A stretch of DNA of 64,000 nucleotides from Nocardioides deserti (GCF_014266025.1 NZ_JACMYC010000001.1:558001-622000); one strand, 5' to 3'. Counted from the first letter of the stretch, positions 17,101 to 24,502 are shown. Numbers and translations are program-made. The notes: generated by a model from the sequence alone, not told the origin.

Positions 17101-18009
17101 TGGCTGCGCGTCGAGCGGGTGAAGATCGGCAAGCGCGCGTTCGTCGGCAACTCCGGCATGGCGGCGCCCGGCCGCAAGGTGCCCAAGGCGTCGCTCGTCG
17201 CCGTGCTGTCGGCCGCCCCGCGGCGCGCCCGCGCCCGGTCCGGCGAGTCCTGGCTCGGCAGCCCGCCGGCGCCGCTGCGCCGGGTCGCCCAGGACTCCGA
17301 CGGCGGCCGCACCTACGACCCGCCGACGCGGCTGCTCGTGGCGCGGTCGCTGGTCGAGCTGTGCCGCCTGGTCCCGGTCGTGCTCGCCGTCGCGCTGACC
17401 CTCGTGGTCGCGGTGGCGCTCGTGGCGCTCCTCGACCGGTGGGGCGTCCTCGTGGCGGTCCTGCTCGCCGGCCCGCTGCTCGCGCTCGGCGGCCTGGTCG
17501 CGGCTGCGGTCACGACCGCCGCCAAGTGGCTGCTCGTCGGCCGGACCCGACCCGGCGCCCACCCGCTGTGGAGCTCCTTCGTGTGGCGCAACGAGCTGGC
17601 CGACACCTTCGTCGAGGTGCTGGCCGCGCCGTGGTTCGCCCGCGCCGCGGTCGGCACGCCGCTGCTGACCGCGTGGTTCCGCACGATGGGCGCCCGGATC
17701 GGGCGGGGCGTGTGGTGCGAGACCTACTGGCTGCCCGAGGCCGACCTGGTCGACCTGCGCGACGGCGCCACCGTCAACGCCGGCAGCGTCGTGCAGACGC
17801 ACCTGTTCCACGACCGGATGCTCAGCACCGACACCGTGACGCTCCTGCGCGGCTCGACGCTGGGCCCGAACAGCGTCATCCTCCCCGCGGCGACGCTGGG
17901 CCGCCACGCTACGGTCGGCCCCGTGTCGTTGGTGATGAGGGGCGAATCCGTGCCGGACAAGACGACCTGGATCGGCAACCCCATCGGCCCGTGGACGGCG
18001 GAGCCGTGA
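14143..18009 (+). CDS. membrane-bound single-module NRPS of the Pls/PosA (epsilon-poly-lysine synthetase) type
   Basis: 1288 residues in order: adenylation domain (~15-510) with A3 IFTSGSTGTPKG (154-165), FDAS (204-207), NTYGPTE (292-298) and Lys481 in TSGKVDR; thiolation domain with Ser535 in FFDLGGGSL; then a long region (~580-1288) of six or so hydrophobic segments interspersed with three soluble domains that look like left-handed-beta-helix/condensation-like repeats (SVEPEVDLRGWWVDGDVVHL, KIGKRAFVGNSGMAAPG, TVNAGSVVQTHLFHD). There is no condensation or thioesterase domain. This is the architecture of epsilon-poly-L-lysine synthetase. Aligned by eye to GrsA the pocket reads D-A-E-S-I-G-T-V-V-K, close to a lysine code. 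GTG at 14143 chosen. The M1 peptidase follows with GTGA overlap and a PPTase is next. Confidence 0.9.
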   Translation: MLTDPTLPLRRGAEAPTPRTLVDVFRATVAQAADEPAVDTGNEVLTYAELEESADALAARLAELGVGPGDRVGVRISSGTTDLYVGILGILLAGAAYVPVDADDPDERARLVFGEADVAAVVGNGLAVVARRQVDAQVPRAAEEPGLTDDAWVIFTSGSTGTPKGVAVSHRSAAAFVDAESTLFLQGAPLGVGDRVMAGLSVAFDASCEEMWLAWRYGACLVPAPRALVRSGVDVGPWLVANEVTVVSTVPTLVALWPAEALAQVRLLIMGGEACPPELAARLVAPGREVWNTYGPTEATVVACGAELTGDGPVRIGLPLAGWDLAVVDAEGHHVAPGETGELIIGGVGLARYLDPAKDAEKYAAMPTLGWDRAYRSGDLVVFDPEGLLFGGRADDQVKLGGRRIELGEVDSALLGLPGVSGAAAAVRRTSAGNQLLVGYVAVDATFDQTAALDRLRRALPAALVPRLAVVDALPTRTSGKVDRDALPWPLPAAAEAPTAGLTATESWVAGLWLEVLGAGATGRADDFFDLGGGSLTAAQMVSRLRVRHPEVAVGDIYERPTLGELAGYLDGLAAPGATSDRTVPAVPLKTQAGQVVATVALRMLAGPRWLTWAAIGCHAAALVGIDGLPRPAWSLVLLGWLVFLSPPGRMLLAAGTARLVLAGIGPGDHPRGGKVHLRLWLAERAADELGATGLAGAPAMTWYARLLGAEVGRDVDLHSLPPVTGLLRLGKGCSVEPEVDLRGWWVDGDVVHLGPVTVGARAKVGARSMLCPGAEVGRDAEVAPGSAVLGRVPDREFWSGAPATRVSEAARGPWSGRPVTSRAWVAAYVAVAALLALLPVAAVAAGGAVLLALGPAAYDGPRDALAGLLPWVPLATLVGLLVLAALVWLVVRLAALGVRPGVHPVRSGPALAVWTTMRVLDEARTWLFPLYSSLLTPVWLRALGARVGRRVEASTVLLVPSLTQVNDQAFLADDTLIGGYELGGGWLRVERVKIGKRAFVGNSGMAAPGRKVPKASLVAVLSAAPRRARARSGESWLGSPPAPLRRVAQDSDGGRTYDPPTRLLVARSLVELCRLVPVVLAVALTLVVAVALVALLDRWGVLVAVLLAGPLLALGGLVAAAVTTAAKWLLVGRTRPGAHPLWSSFVWRNELADTFVEVLAAPWFARAAVGTPLLTAWFRTMGARIGRGVWCETYWLPEADLVDLRDGATVNAGSVVQTHLFHDRMLSTDTVTLLRGSTLGPNSVILPAATLGRHATVGPVSLVMRGESVPDKTTWIGNPIGPWTAEP

Positions 18010-19367
18010 AGCTGCCCGGTCAGCACGGCCTCCCCACCGCGGACGACTACCTCCCCGGCCACGGCGACCCCGCCTGGAGCGCCCGCCACTACGACCTCGA
18101 GCTCGACTACGACCTCGCCCCCAACCGGCTCCGCGGCCGGGCCACCATCGACGCGGTCGCGGTGGCCGACGACCTCGACCGGGTGGTCCTGGACCTCGCC
18201 GGGCTGGAGGCCGACAAGGTCACGGTGGGCGGCCGGAGCCCGAAGCGGTGGACCACCCGGGGCAGCCGGCTCGTGGTCTCGCTCGCCGAGCCGCTCGCGG
18301 CCGGCACCGAGTTCCGGGTCGTCGTGAAGTACGCCGGCACGCCGCGGCCGCTGGTCGACGACGTCCACGGCGACGCCGGCTGGGAGGAGCTGGAGGACGG
18401 CGTGATCGTCGCAGGCCAGCCGCACGGCGCCCCCACGTGGTTCCCCTGCAACGACCGGCCGGACGACAAGGCGACGTACCGCATCACGGTGACGGCCGAG
18501 CCGGGGTACGTCGTGGTCGCCAACGGCGAGCGCACCGAGCGGGTGCGTCAGGGCTCCGGCCTGCGGTGGGTGCACGAGCAGCGCGAGCCGATGGCGACGT
18601 ACCTCGCCACGGTCCAGGTCGGGCGGTACGACGTCCACGAGCTCGACGGCGCCCGGGTGCCGGTCCGGGCCGCGGTGCCGGAGGGCACCGACACCGGCGA
18701 CGAGGCGTTCACCGCCGGGTTCGGCCGGCAGGCCGAGATGCTCGGCTTCTTCGAGGAGCTCTTCGGCCCCTATCCGTTCGCGGCGTACACCTCCGTCGTC
18801 ACCGCCGACGACCTGGAGATCCCGCTCGAGGCGCAGGGGCTCTCCACCTTCGGTGCCAACTTCCTCGACCCCGACTGGCGCTCGGTGCGGTTGGTCGCCC
18901 ACGAGCTCGCGCACCAGTGGTTCGGCAACGCGGTCACGCTCGCCCGCTGGCGCGACATCTGGCTGCACGAGGGCTTCGCCTGCTACGCCGAGTGGCTGTG
19001 GTCCGAGCGCTCCGGCGGCGACCCCGCCGACGTGCACGCCCGCTCCCACCACCAGCGCCTCGGCGACTCCGACCAGGACCTCGTGCTCGCCGACCCGGGG
19101 CCGGAGACGATGTTCGACGACCGGGTCTACAAGCGCGGCGCGCTCACCCTGCACGCCCTGCGGCTGACCGTGGGCGACGAGCCGTTCTTCGAGCTGCTGC
19201 GCACCTGGTGCGAGCGGCACCGCGGCGGGTCGGTCACCACCACCGAGCTGGTCGCGCTGGCCGGCGAGGTCACCGGGCAGGACCTGGGCGGTCTGTTCCG
19301 GGCGTGGCTCGACGAACCGGCCCTGCCCGACCTCCCGGCAGCGCCGGACCGGCCACGCACCAGCTGA
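18006..19367 (+). CDS. M1-family zinc metallopeptidase
   Basis: A 453-residue aminopeptidase-N-like enzyme: beta-rich N-terminal domain (ARHYDLELDYDLAPNRLRGR), HELAHQWFGN (His299, Glu300, His303) and the third zinc ligand Glu322 in WLHEGFACYAEW. It is shorter than full aminopeptidase N, with only a short helical C-terminus. The usual GAMEN exopeptidase motif appears replaced by EAQGL. No signal peptide is seen. GTG overlaps the stop of the Pls-like synthetase, so the two are coupled. Poly-lysine-degrading enzymes from producing actinomycetes belong to zinc metallopeptidase families of this kind, so trimming or detoxifying the polymer is a reasonable inference. Confidence 0.92.
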   Translation: MKLPGQHGLPTADDYLPGHGDPAWSARHYDLELDYDLAPNRLRGRATIDAVAVADDLDRVVLDLAGLEADKVTVGGRSPKRWTTRGSRLVVSLAEPLAAGTEFRVVVKYAGTPRPLVDDVHGDAGWEELEDGVIVAGQPHGAPTWFPCNDRPDDKATYRITVTAEPGYVVVANGERTERVRQGSGLRWVHEQREPMATYLATVQVGRYDVHELDGARVPVRAAVPEGTDTGDEAFTAGFGRQAEMLGFFEELFGPYPFAAYTSVVTADDLEIPLEAQGLSTFGANFLDPDWRSVRLVAHELAHQWFGNAVTLARWRDIWLHEGFACYAEWLWSERSGGDPADVHARSHHQRLGDSDQDLVLADPGPETMFDDRVYKRGALTLHALRLTVGDEPFFELLRTWCERHRGGSVTTTELVALAGEVTGQDLGGLFRAWLDEPALPDLPAAPDRPRTS

Positions 19368-19782
19368 CCCCGCGCCCCACGACGGTCCCGACGTAGCCGT
19401 CCGGCGCCCGGAGGTCGTGCGTCGGCACGTCGGCCGGAAGGCCGTCGCGCGGGTCGTGGGCCAGGCCGGTGCCGGCGTGCTTGAGCAGCGCCTCGGCCCT
19501 CGTCCAGGCCCGCCGGTCGCCGTACGTCCCGACCGGCGGACCGTCGCGCTCCACGTCGACGCCGACCGGCCCGTGGTTGCTCCAGGCCAGGGCCACCAGC
19601 CCGTCGGCGTACGCCAGGGAGACGCGGGCGAGCGGTCCCGGCCCGGTCAGCACGGGCTGGCCGTGGTCGTCGCCGCCGCACTGCGGGCAGAGCCGGACGA
19701 CGCCCCTAGCGCCGGTGTGCTCGAGCAGGAGCCGCGTGGCCAGCACGCGGAGCGCCTCGCGTGCCGAGCCCTCCGTCCCCAT
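19270..19782 (-). CDS. Sfp-like 4'-phosphopantetheinyl transferase
   Basis: A 170-residue protein with the two PPTase signatures: GVDVE (Mg-binding Asp/Glu) and AWTRAEALLKHAGTGL, the W-(T/S)-x-x-E-A-x-x-K helix. The usual Lys-Glu pair is Ala-Glu here, a minor variation. It would load phosphopantetheine from CoA onto Ser535 of the Pls-like synthetase thiolation domain. It is convergent with the M1 peptidase and the two genes overlap tail-to-tail by about 98 bases; the C-terminal ~30 residues of this protein (Gly/Pro/Arg-rich) lie in the overlap. ATG at 19782. Short for the family, so the C-terminal end deserves caution. Confidence 0.75.
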   Translation of the reverse strand: MGTEGSAREALRVLATRLLLEHTGARGVVRLCPQCGGDDHGQPVLTGPGPLARVSLAYADGLVALAWSNHGPVGVDVERDGPPVGTYGDRRAWTRAEALLKHAGTGLAHDPRDGLPADVPTHDLRAPDGYVGTVVGRGVSWCVAGPALPGGRAGPVRRATPGTDRPGPAR

Positions 19783-19883
19783 GGTCCCGACGATAGGCGG
19801 GCCTGCCGGTCCAGGCCGGCGGGTGTTCGCCGGCTGTGCGCCTGCGGTCCTCCCGCCGGTGGAGCGGCGGTGGCCGACCGTGG

Positions 19884-21092
19884 TCAGGGTGTGGTGCCGT
19901 GAGCGGCAGCCTCGTCACGGTGACGGTCCTGGGCACGGCCGTCGTCGTGTTCTGGGTCTGGGCCCTGCTCCGGCTCTGGCGCTGACGCCGGGGTCCGGCC
20001 GGTGCGCACCAGCGCCACGGCCGAGCCCAGCACGAGGAGCACCGCCAGCAGCAGATAGGAGCCGCCGGCCAGGTGCTGGACGGGACCCCAGTCGAGCTCG
20101 CGGTCCTCGCCGTGCGGGGGCCACCAGAGCAGCCGGGTGGCGAAGACGGCCACGACGACCGGCGCGGTCCGGGGCAGGGCCACCACGGCCACGACCACCC
20201 ACACCCAGTGGTGGCTCCAGGAGACCGGCGACGCCAGGAGCATCGCCGCGGCAGCGAGGGCCAGGCCGAGCGACCGATGCCCGCGCCGGTACCACGCGGC
20301 GCCGCACGCCAGGGCCGCGAGGGACGCCGCTCCGGCCACCACGAACCACACCGCGGTCGACGGGTGCCCGTCGCCGAGGCGGGCCAGGAGCCCGTTGACC
20401 GACTGGTTGCTGACGAACGCGACGCCGCCGACCCGGTCGGGGTCCCAGACCGCTGCGGTCCAGTAGGCCTCAGCGTCCCGGGGGAGCAGGGCCGCCCCGA
20501 GCAGCACCGTGCCCCCGAAGACCGCCACCGCCCGCGCGGCCTGGCCCTGACGGCCGACGAGGGCGAGGAGGACGACGAAGACCAGCGGCGTCAGCTTGAG
20601 CCCGGCGGCGACCCCGAGCAGCCAGGGGCTGCGCGGCCGGTCCGGCTGGAGCACCGCCGCCGCGACGAGGGCCATCAGCAGCAGGTTGACCTGCCCGAAG
20701 GACAGGGTCTGCTCGACCGGCTCGAGCACGACCAGCCCCGCGACGAGCAGCCCGAGGACCGCGGGTCCCGGGCGCGGGGCGAGCAGTCGGACGGTCCAGC
20801 CCAGGGCCGCGACCGAGGCGCCCGCGAGCAGGCCGGCCGCGAGGGGCGCGGGGAGTGCCGCGAGCGGCAGGAACAGCAGCGCCGCGAACGGTGGGTAGGT
20901 GAACGGCAGCCCGCTCGCCGGGTCGGTGCCGGCGTACACGTCCTCGCCGCGCGCCAGCTGCCCGGCGCCGAACCGGTAGACCGAGAGGTCGATGAAGGCC
21001 GGCGCCCAGCCGGCCTCCACGACCGCTGCACACACCGCTGCGGCCGCGGCGAGCGCCAGCACCACGGCCTGCCGGCCGTCCGGTCGCACCAC
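19884..21092 (-). CDS. GT87-like polyprenol-phosphate-sugar mannosyltransferase (DUF2029)
   Basis: A polytopic membrane protein of about 402 residues with roughly ten hydrophobic segments. The extracytoplasmic loop near the N-terminus reads DLSVYRFGAGQLARGEDVYA and PFTYPPFAALLFLPLA, the signature of the DUF2029/GT87 family, which uses polyprenyl-phosphate mannose to build PIM, lipomannan or related glycolipids. The C-terminal tail is charged (PEPEQGPDPEHDDGRAQDRH). It starts 14 bases after the stop of the GT4 gene, so the two form an operon. GTG at 21092 was chosen; GTG at 21089 is adjacent, and no strong ribosome site separates them. Confidence 0.85.
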   Translation of the reverse strand: MVRPDGRQAVVLALAAAAAVCAAVVEAGWAPAFIDLSVYRFGAGQLARGEDVYAGTDPASGLPFTYPPFAALLFLPLAALPAPLAAGLLAGASVAALGWTVRLLAPRPGPAVLGLLVAGLVVLEPVEQTLSFGQVNLLLMALVAAAVLQPDRPRSPWLLGVAAGLKLTPLVFVVLLALVGRQGQAARAVAVFGGTVLLGAALLPRDAEAYWTAAVWDPDRVGGVAFVSNQSVNGLLARLGDGHPSTAVWFVVAGAASLAALACGAAWYRRGHRSLGLALAAAAMLLASPVSWSHHWVWVVVAVVALPRTAPVVVAVFATRLLWWPPHGEDRELDWGPVQHLAGGSYLLLAVLLVLGSAVALVRTGRTPASAPEPEQGPDPEHDDGRAQDRHRDEAAAHGTTP

Positions 21093-21106
21093 GTCCGCGA
21101 ACCCGG

Positions 21107-22306
21107 TCAGACCGCGGGGCGGAGGGCGTCGTACGTCGCGTGCTGCTCGACGAGGGCGGCGTACGCGTCGACGCAGTGCCGCTCGGAGAGCCGGTGCCGG
21201 CGGCCCAGGATCCGGGCCCGGTGCCCCTCGCGGGCCTCGAGCGCGGCCTCCCACGCGAGGGCAACCGCGTCCGGCTCGCGGCTCGTGACCAGGCGGGGGT
21301 CGCCGACCATCTCCGCCGCGTCGCCGACCTCGGTGGTGACCGGCACGGTGCCGGTGGCCATCGCCTCCAGCAGCGACAGCGGCGCCGCCTCGCCGTAGGC
21401 GCTGGTGAGGGCCACGAGGTCGGCGGCGTTGTAGAGGCGCGGCATGTCCGTGCGGATCCCGAGCAGGTGCACCCGGTCCTGCGCGCCCGACCAGCCGCGC
21501 AGCGTCGCCGCGGCCAGGTCGGCGAGCCCGCCGTTGGTCGGCGACATGCCGGCGCCGCAGAGCACGACGTGCGCCTCGGGGCGCCGGCGCGCGAGGGCGG
21601 CGACCGCCCGCAGGAACAGCGGGACGTCCTTCATCGGGTCGAAGCGGGCGGAGAGGAGGACGACGGGTGCACCGCTCGGGATGCCGAGCTCCCGGCGTAC
21701 GTCGCGGCGGTCGGAGGCCGAGGGCCGGTACCGCCGCAGGTCGACGCCATTGTGGACGACCGGCAGCCGGCTCAGCGGGATCCCGGTCGCCGCGTGGTAG
21801 GCCCGCTGGGTCGACCGCGCGCAGCAGACCGCCGAGGTAACGACCCCGCGGTCCACGAGCTCGACGAGGTCGGCCACGGCGGGCCCGTGGTGCTCGGGGT
21901 CGGACCGGTGCAGGGAGACGAGCACCGGGGTGCCGCCGGTGTCCACGCGACCGAGCGCGGCGAGCGGCTGCTCCTTCAGCGACAGGACCACGTCGGCGTC
22001 CCGGACCGCCCGCTCGAGGCGGGCGAGGTGCCCGCGGCCCAGCGTGCCGGTCGAGGACCGGTCCAGCGCGTCGACGGCGACTCCGGCGTCGATGAGCCGC
22101 CGCCAGCTGCCGTCGCGGTCGGCGCGCTGCACGGTGTCCTCGCGGGCCGTGCTGCTCGCCAGTCCCAGCACGCTGTGCCGCTGGTCCGTCGCGGCGTGCA
22201 GGCCGGTCACCACCGAGGTGTGCTGGATCCGCGCACCCCCGGCGAAGAAACCCTCGTAGACCGACAGCACCCGGGTCCCACCCCGGGGACTGATCATCCT
22301 CGCCAT
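21107..22306 (-). CDS. family 4 glycosyltransferase
   Basis: A 399-residue GT-B retaining glycosyltransferase. The N-terminal half starts VLSVYEGFFAGGARIQHTSV; the C-terminal nucleotide-sugar half contains VVLLSARFDPMKDVPLFLRA, GIRTDMPRLYNAADLVALTS and the E-x7-E motif in AYGEAAPLSLLEAMATG. Donor and acceptor cannot be read from sequence. ATG at 22306 follows AGGGGTGG; ATG at 22297 is a weaker alternative. In operon with the GT87 gene, suggesting work on the same cell-envelope glycan or a secreted glycoconjugate. Confidence 0.9.
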   Translation of the reverse strand: MARMISPRGGTRVLSVYEGFFAGGARIQHTSVVTGLHAATDQRHSVLGLASSTAREDTVQRADRDGSWRRLIDAGVAVDALDRSSTGTLGRGHLARLERAVRDADVVLSLKEQPLAALGRVDTGGTPVLVSLHRSDPEHHGPAVADLVELVDRGVVTSAVCCARSTQRAYHAATGIPLSRLPVVHNGVDLRRYRPSASDRRDVRRELGIPSGAPVVLLSARFDPMKDVPLFLRAVAALARRRPEAHVVLCGAGMSPTNGGLADLAAATLRGWSGAQDRVHLLGIRTDMPRLYNAADLVALTSAYGEAAPLSLLEAMATGTVPVTTEVGDAAEMVGDPRLVTSREPDAVALAWEAALEAREGHRARILGRRHRLSERHCVDAYAALVEQHATYDALRPAV

Positions 22307-22659
22307 GCACCACCCCTGTCGTCGGTGGCGCGAACGTAGGCGTCTCCGGGGGTGGACAGGGCGTCCTGCGGTGAGCGGAGGATGAAGGGCCGGCGTCGGG
22401 CAGGTGACGCTGCTCGTGACCGGCCGTCAGCGGCCGGCGGCGGCCGTCAGCGGCAGGATCGCCGGCCGAGATCGGTGCGGGACCAGGCTGAGCCGAGCGA
22501 ACGCCAGTAGGGCGTCCCGGGTGAAGGACCGCCTCACGCCGAGGAGCCCACGAGGCACGGGTCACCCACGACCCTGGATGCCCTCACTCGGCCGGGAAGG
22601 TCCCGAACCGCTGACATCGTGGCCACACCCTTTCCGGGCTGCGCCGTCAGCCTCCGCGG
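22307..22659. other. 353-base gap with a 14-base direct repeat
   Basis: No gene is convincing here. CGGCCGTCAGCGGC occurs twice (22421-22434 and 22441-22454, period 20). The stretch presumably holds the promoter for the minus-strand glycosyltransferase genes and possibly one for the small HTH gene that follows. Confidence 0.5.
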
Positions 22660-22968
22660 GTGCGCCAGCGGACGGCCATCCCGGCGCCGGCCGACCAGCG
22701 TCGGATCGAGAAGCGCGCCCGGTTCAACGCCGCGCGGGCCGAGCTCGAGGCGGCCGAGGCCGAGTTGCTCGCCGCGGTGGTCGGCGCGATGAAGTACGGC
22801 GCCTCGCACCGGGAGGCCGCGGCGTCGGCCGGGATCAGCGACCGGACCGCGCACCGGTGGGGCTAGGCGAACGGTTGGCCGACCGCCGAGCAGATCGCGG
22901 CGCGCGAGGAGAAGCGCCGTCGCACGCAGGAGTTCAGCAAGCGCTACCGGCTGGACAGCCGGCAGTAG
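22660..22968 (+). pseudogene. small HTH protein gene interrupted by an in-frame amber codon
   Basis: From GTG at 22660 the frame encodes RQRTAIPAPADQRRIEKRA, an Ala/Glu-rich helix and the HTH-like ASHREAAASAGISDRTAHRW, then TAG at 22864-22866, then continues ANGWPTAEQIAAREEKRRR to TAG at 22966-22968. It aligns along its length with the intact gene at 23953-24264 (IPRPAD, SIREVAAACGLSEATVMRW, GKGLPTHDDI). In the intact copy the codon matching the internal TAG is CAG (Gln), so one C-to-T change explains the break. The amber could alternatively be read through, but nothing supports that. Product: unknown small HTH regulator-like protein. Confidence 0.65.
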
Positions 22969-23275
22969 TCGAACCGACGGGCGATTGAGCCGCGGGATGT
23001 TCAGGGACCTCCACCGAGGCGTGTGCCGCAGCGACGAGTCGGCTCCTGAGGTCCTGCACGAACTCACGCCGAGGAGAGGCTTCCGGGATCGATCGGAGCT
23101 GGCAGAGTCCCCACACTGCCTCAGCGAAGTGCAGCTCCAGCGATTGCTGATCCGGGAACGTTCGCCGTCCGACCCCGTCGGCACTGGCATGCCACTCACG
23201 ATGGAAGACCATGAGCCGTCTCGACACGAGGGCCCAGCAAACGTCGCACTCGATCGCGTCGGCCAGTGGGTTCAC
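22934..23275 (-). CDS. small hypothetical protein with CxxC and HxxWH motifs
   Basis: About 113 residues from GTG at 23275. The N-terminal part reads IECDVCWALVSRRLMVFHRE, then WHAS: a CxxC pair with a downstream H-x3-H spacing, resembling small zinc-finger-like actinobacterial proteins whose C-x2-C...H motif precedes a variable tail. The rest is helical (SLELHFAEAVWGLCQL, REFVQDLRSRLVAAAHASVE) with a low-complexity end. Its 3' end overlaps the tail of the broken HTH gene on the other strand by 35 bases. A plus-strand frame over the same DNA looks less protein-like. Function unknown. Confidence 0.5.
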   Translation of the reverse strand: MNPLADAIECDVCWALVSRRLMVFHREWHASADGVGRRTFPDQQSLELHFAEAVWGLCQLRSIPEASPRREFVQDLRSRLVAAAHASVEVPEHPAAQSPVGSTTAGCPAGSAC

Positions 23276-23417
23276 GTCGATGAGCCTAGGGCAGGGATCT
23301 CGCCCGAAAGGGTGTACCGCTCGGTAACCCCAGCGTGTCGCGAGTCTCACCGCACCAACGCAAAGCAAGCCGCGGTGCTCCCGCAGGAGCGGGTCGAACC
23401 CGGCGGGCGGTGAAGGT

Positions 23418-23456
23418 GAGCCGCCTCGGCACTTGGGGGAGGGGCCGAGGCGGCTC
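23418..23456. repeat. G-loop hairpin 1
   Basis: Perfect 12-base arms GAGCCGCCTCGG and CCGAGGCGGCTC surround a 15-base loop CACTTGGGGGAGGGG. The same stem recurs at 23709-23744 and, with one mismatch, at 23658-23697. Confidence 0.75.
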
Positions 23457-23657
23457 GCGCGGTCGGCGTCAACGGTTCGCCACCAGATCCTGCCGACCGC
23501 GGCCCGCTGGGAGGGCAGGCATCCGGACGGTATGGACTGAGACCCGTCCTACCTAGACCTGGCGCTGACATGGCGTCGACGTCTAGATGTCCACACCTCG
23601 CCTGGCGGAAAAGCCGTCACCGCGACCGCACCTATTCCGAGGGTGCGGGGAAGCAGG

Positions 23658-23697
23658 GAGCCGCCCCGGGCTCGGGGGGACCAACCCGAGGCGGCTC
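23658..23697. repeat. G-loop hairpin 2
   Basis: Arms GAGCCGCCCCGGG (23658-23670) and CCCGAGGCGGCTC (23685-23697) pair at 12 of 13 positions around a loop containing CTCGGGGGGA. It is the most diverged of the three copies. Confidence 0.65.
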
Positions 23698-23708
23698 GTC
23701 TGGAAGTG

Positions 23709-23744
23709 GAGCCGCCTCGGAGCGGGGGGAAACCGAGGCGGCTC
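23709..23744. repeat. G-loop hairpin 3
   Basis: Perfect arms GAGCCGCCTCGG (23709-23720) and CCGAGGCGGCTC (23733-23744) enclose AGCGGGGGGAAA. The stem is identical to that of hairpin 1, while the loop shares only its run of G. Confidence 0.75.
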
Positions 23745-23952
23745 CCGCGGATGGGGACAGCGCTCCCGCCAGCAGCAGCGTCCCGAGCCGCGGCCCGCAG
23801 TAGCAGGCGTCCGGACGCTAGGCCTAAGCCGCGTCTCACCCAATAGGTGGGTTCACGAAGCGAGCGTTTGCTGCTTGCTGCGGCGGCACCATGGTATGAA
23901 CCGCCGTCCCCACGACTGCACCTGCGCGGCGTCCCACCGCTACCGTCCGCCC

Positions 23953-24264
23953 ATGCCTCAGCGCAAGGGCATCCCCCGCCCGGCCGACGTCGAGCGGATG
24001 CAGCGTGCGGTGGAGCTGAAGAAGCTCGCCGAGCTCGAACTGGCCGACGCGGTCGTGACCGCGATGCGCAACGGCGGGAGCATCCGGGAGGTCGCCGCGG
24101 CGTGCGGGCTGTCGGAAGCAACGGTCATGCGCTGGCGCCAGGGCAAGGGCCTGCCGACGCACGACGACATCGTCGTGAAGCCGGCCAGGGAGCGACGCGA
24201 GCGGCTCTACGAGGCGTACCCCGGCCTCCGCGCGGTCTTCGGTGACACGTCTCGCCACGACTGA
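23953..24264 (+). CDS. small HTH protein (intact paralogue)
   Basis: 103 residues. After PQRKGIPRPADVERMQRAVE and an Ala/Leu-rich helix comes an HTH-like segment GGSIREVAAACGLSEATVMR followed by WRQGKGLP and a charged tail RERRERLYEAYPGLRAVF. It resembles the DNA-binding part of sigma-70 region 4 or transposase-like HTH domains, but no family can be named. The gene at 22660-22968 is a paralogue broken by a stop codon. The three hairpins lie between the two. ATG at 23953 chosen; an upstream ATG at 23896 would add a Cys-containing leader that has no match in the paralogue. Slightly less GC-rich than neighbours. Confidence 0.65.
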   Translation: MPQRKGIPRPADVERMQRAVELKKLAELELADAVVTAMRNGGSIREVAAACGLSEATVMRWRQGKGLPTHDDIVVKPARERRERLYEAYPGLRAVFGDTSRHD

Positions 24265-24388
24265 GGAACGTTCGACCAGAGCGGGTACCTGATGTGTTCC
24301 CCGAGCCACGTCACCACCACCCCTCCGGAGGGGGCCGCGCGGCTTCAGTCGCGGGTCAACACGACGGCGCTGCTGAACCGGCGTCGTC

Positions 24389-24424
24389 GTCGCCCGGGGC
24401 TCCCCCGACGGGTCCCCGGGCGAC
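24389..24424. terminator. perfect 11-base-stem hairpin after the HTH gene
   Basis: GTCGCCCGGGG (24389-24399) pairs perfectly with CCCCGGGCGAC (24414-24424) around a 14-base loop. It lies 125 bases beyond the HTH stop, in the convergent gap, and may terminate that transcript. Confidence 0.45.
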
Positions 24425-24472
24425 CACCACGGTCCGTTCGGCGCGGCCAGCTCGGTCGGCTCGAACGACAGA

Positions 24473-24502
24473 ACCGCCCCCGGCTCAGGAGCGAGGGGCG
24501 GT
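24473..24502 (-). terminator. hairpin at the end of the small membrane protein gene
   Basis: ACCGCCCC (24473-24480) and GGGGCGGT (24495-24502) form an 8-base stem 23 bases past the stop of the minus-strand gene. Read on that strand it is followed by TTCTGTCGTT, a weak T-rich tail. Confidence 0.55.

Larger units (their letters stand above)
23276..23952. other. 677-base non-coding stretch carrying three related hairpins and a duplicated unit
   Basis: No frame here looks like a gene. Three stem-loops with the same GAGCCGCC stem and G-rich loop are spread over 330 bases. Around the first and third the flanks are also related: GCGGCCCGC followed by a GCAGGCRTCCGGACG motif (near 23500-23535 and 23790-23820). 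A second stem GCGGTCGGC/GCCGACCGC (23459-23467, 23492-23500) directly follows hairpin 1. The pattern suggests a duplicated structured element. Confidence 0.55.

Noticed and set aside
13483..17907. Long antisense frame opposite the Pls-like synthetase
   Set aside because: Its composition is Arg/Gly/Asp low complexity typical of the mirror of a GC-rich gene. The plus strand carries clear A and T domain motifs.
22985..23413. Plus-strand frame of 142 residues over the small CxxC gene
   Set aside because: Composition is random-looking with no motif. The minus-strand frame has CxxC and HxxWH motifs and better coding character.
23418..23744. CRISPR array
   Set aside because: The three repeats are palindromic, differ in loop and are separated by 202 and 12 bases, not by uniform spacers. 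No cas genes are present; the RecB-like nuclease at 58726-59640 is a stand-alone type.
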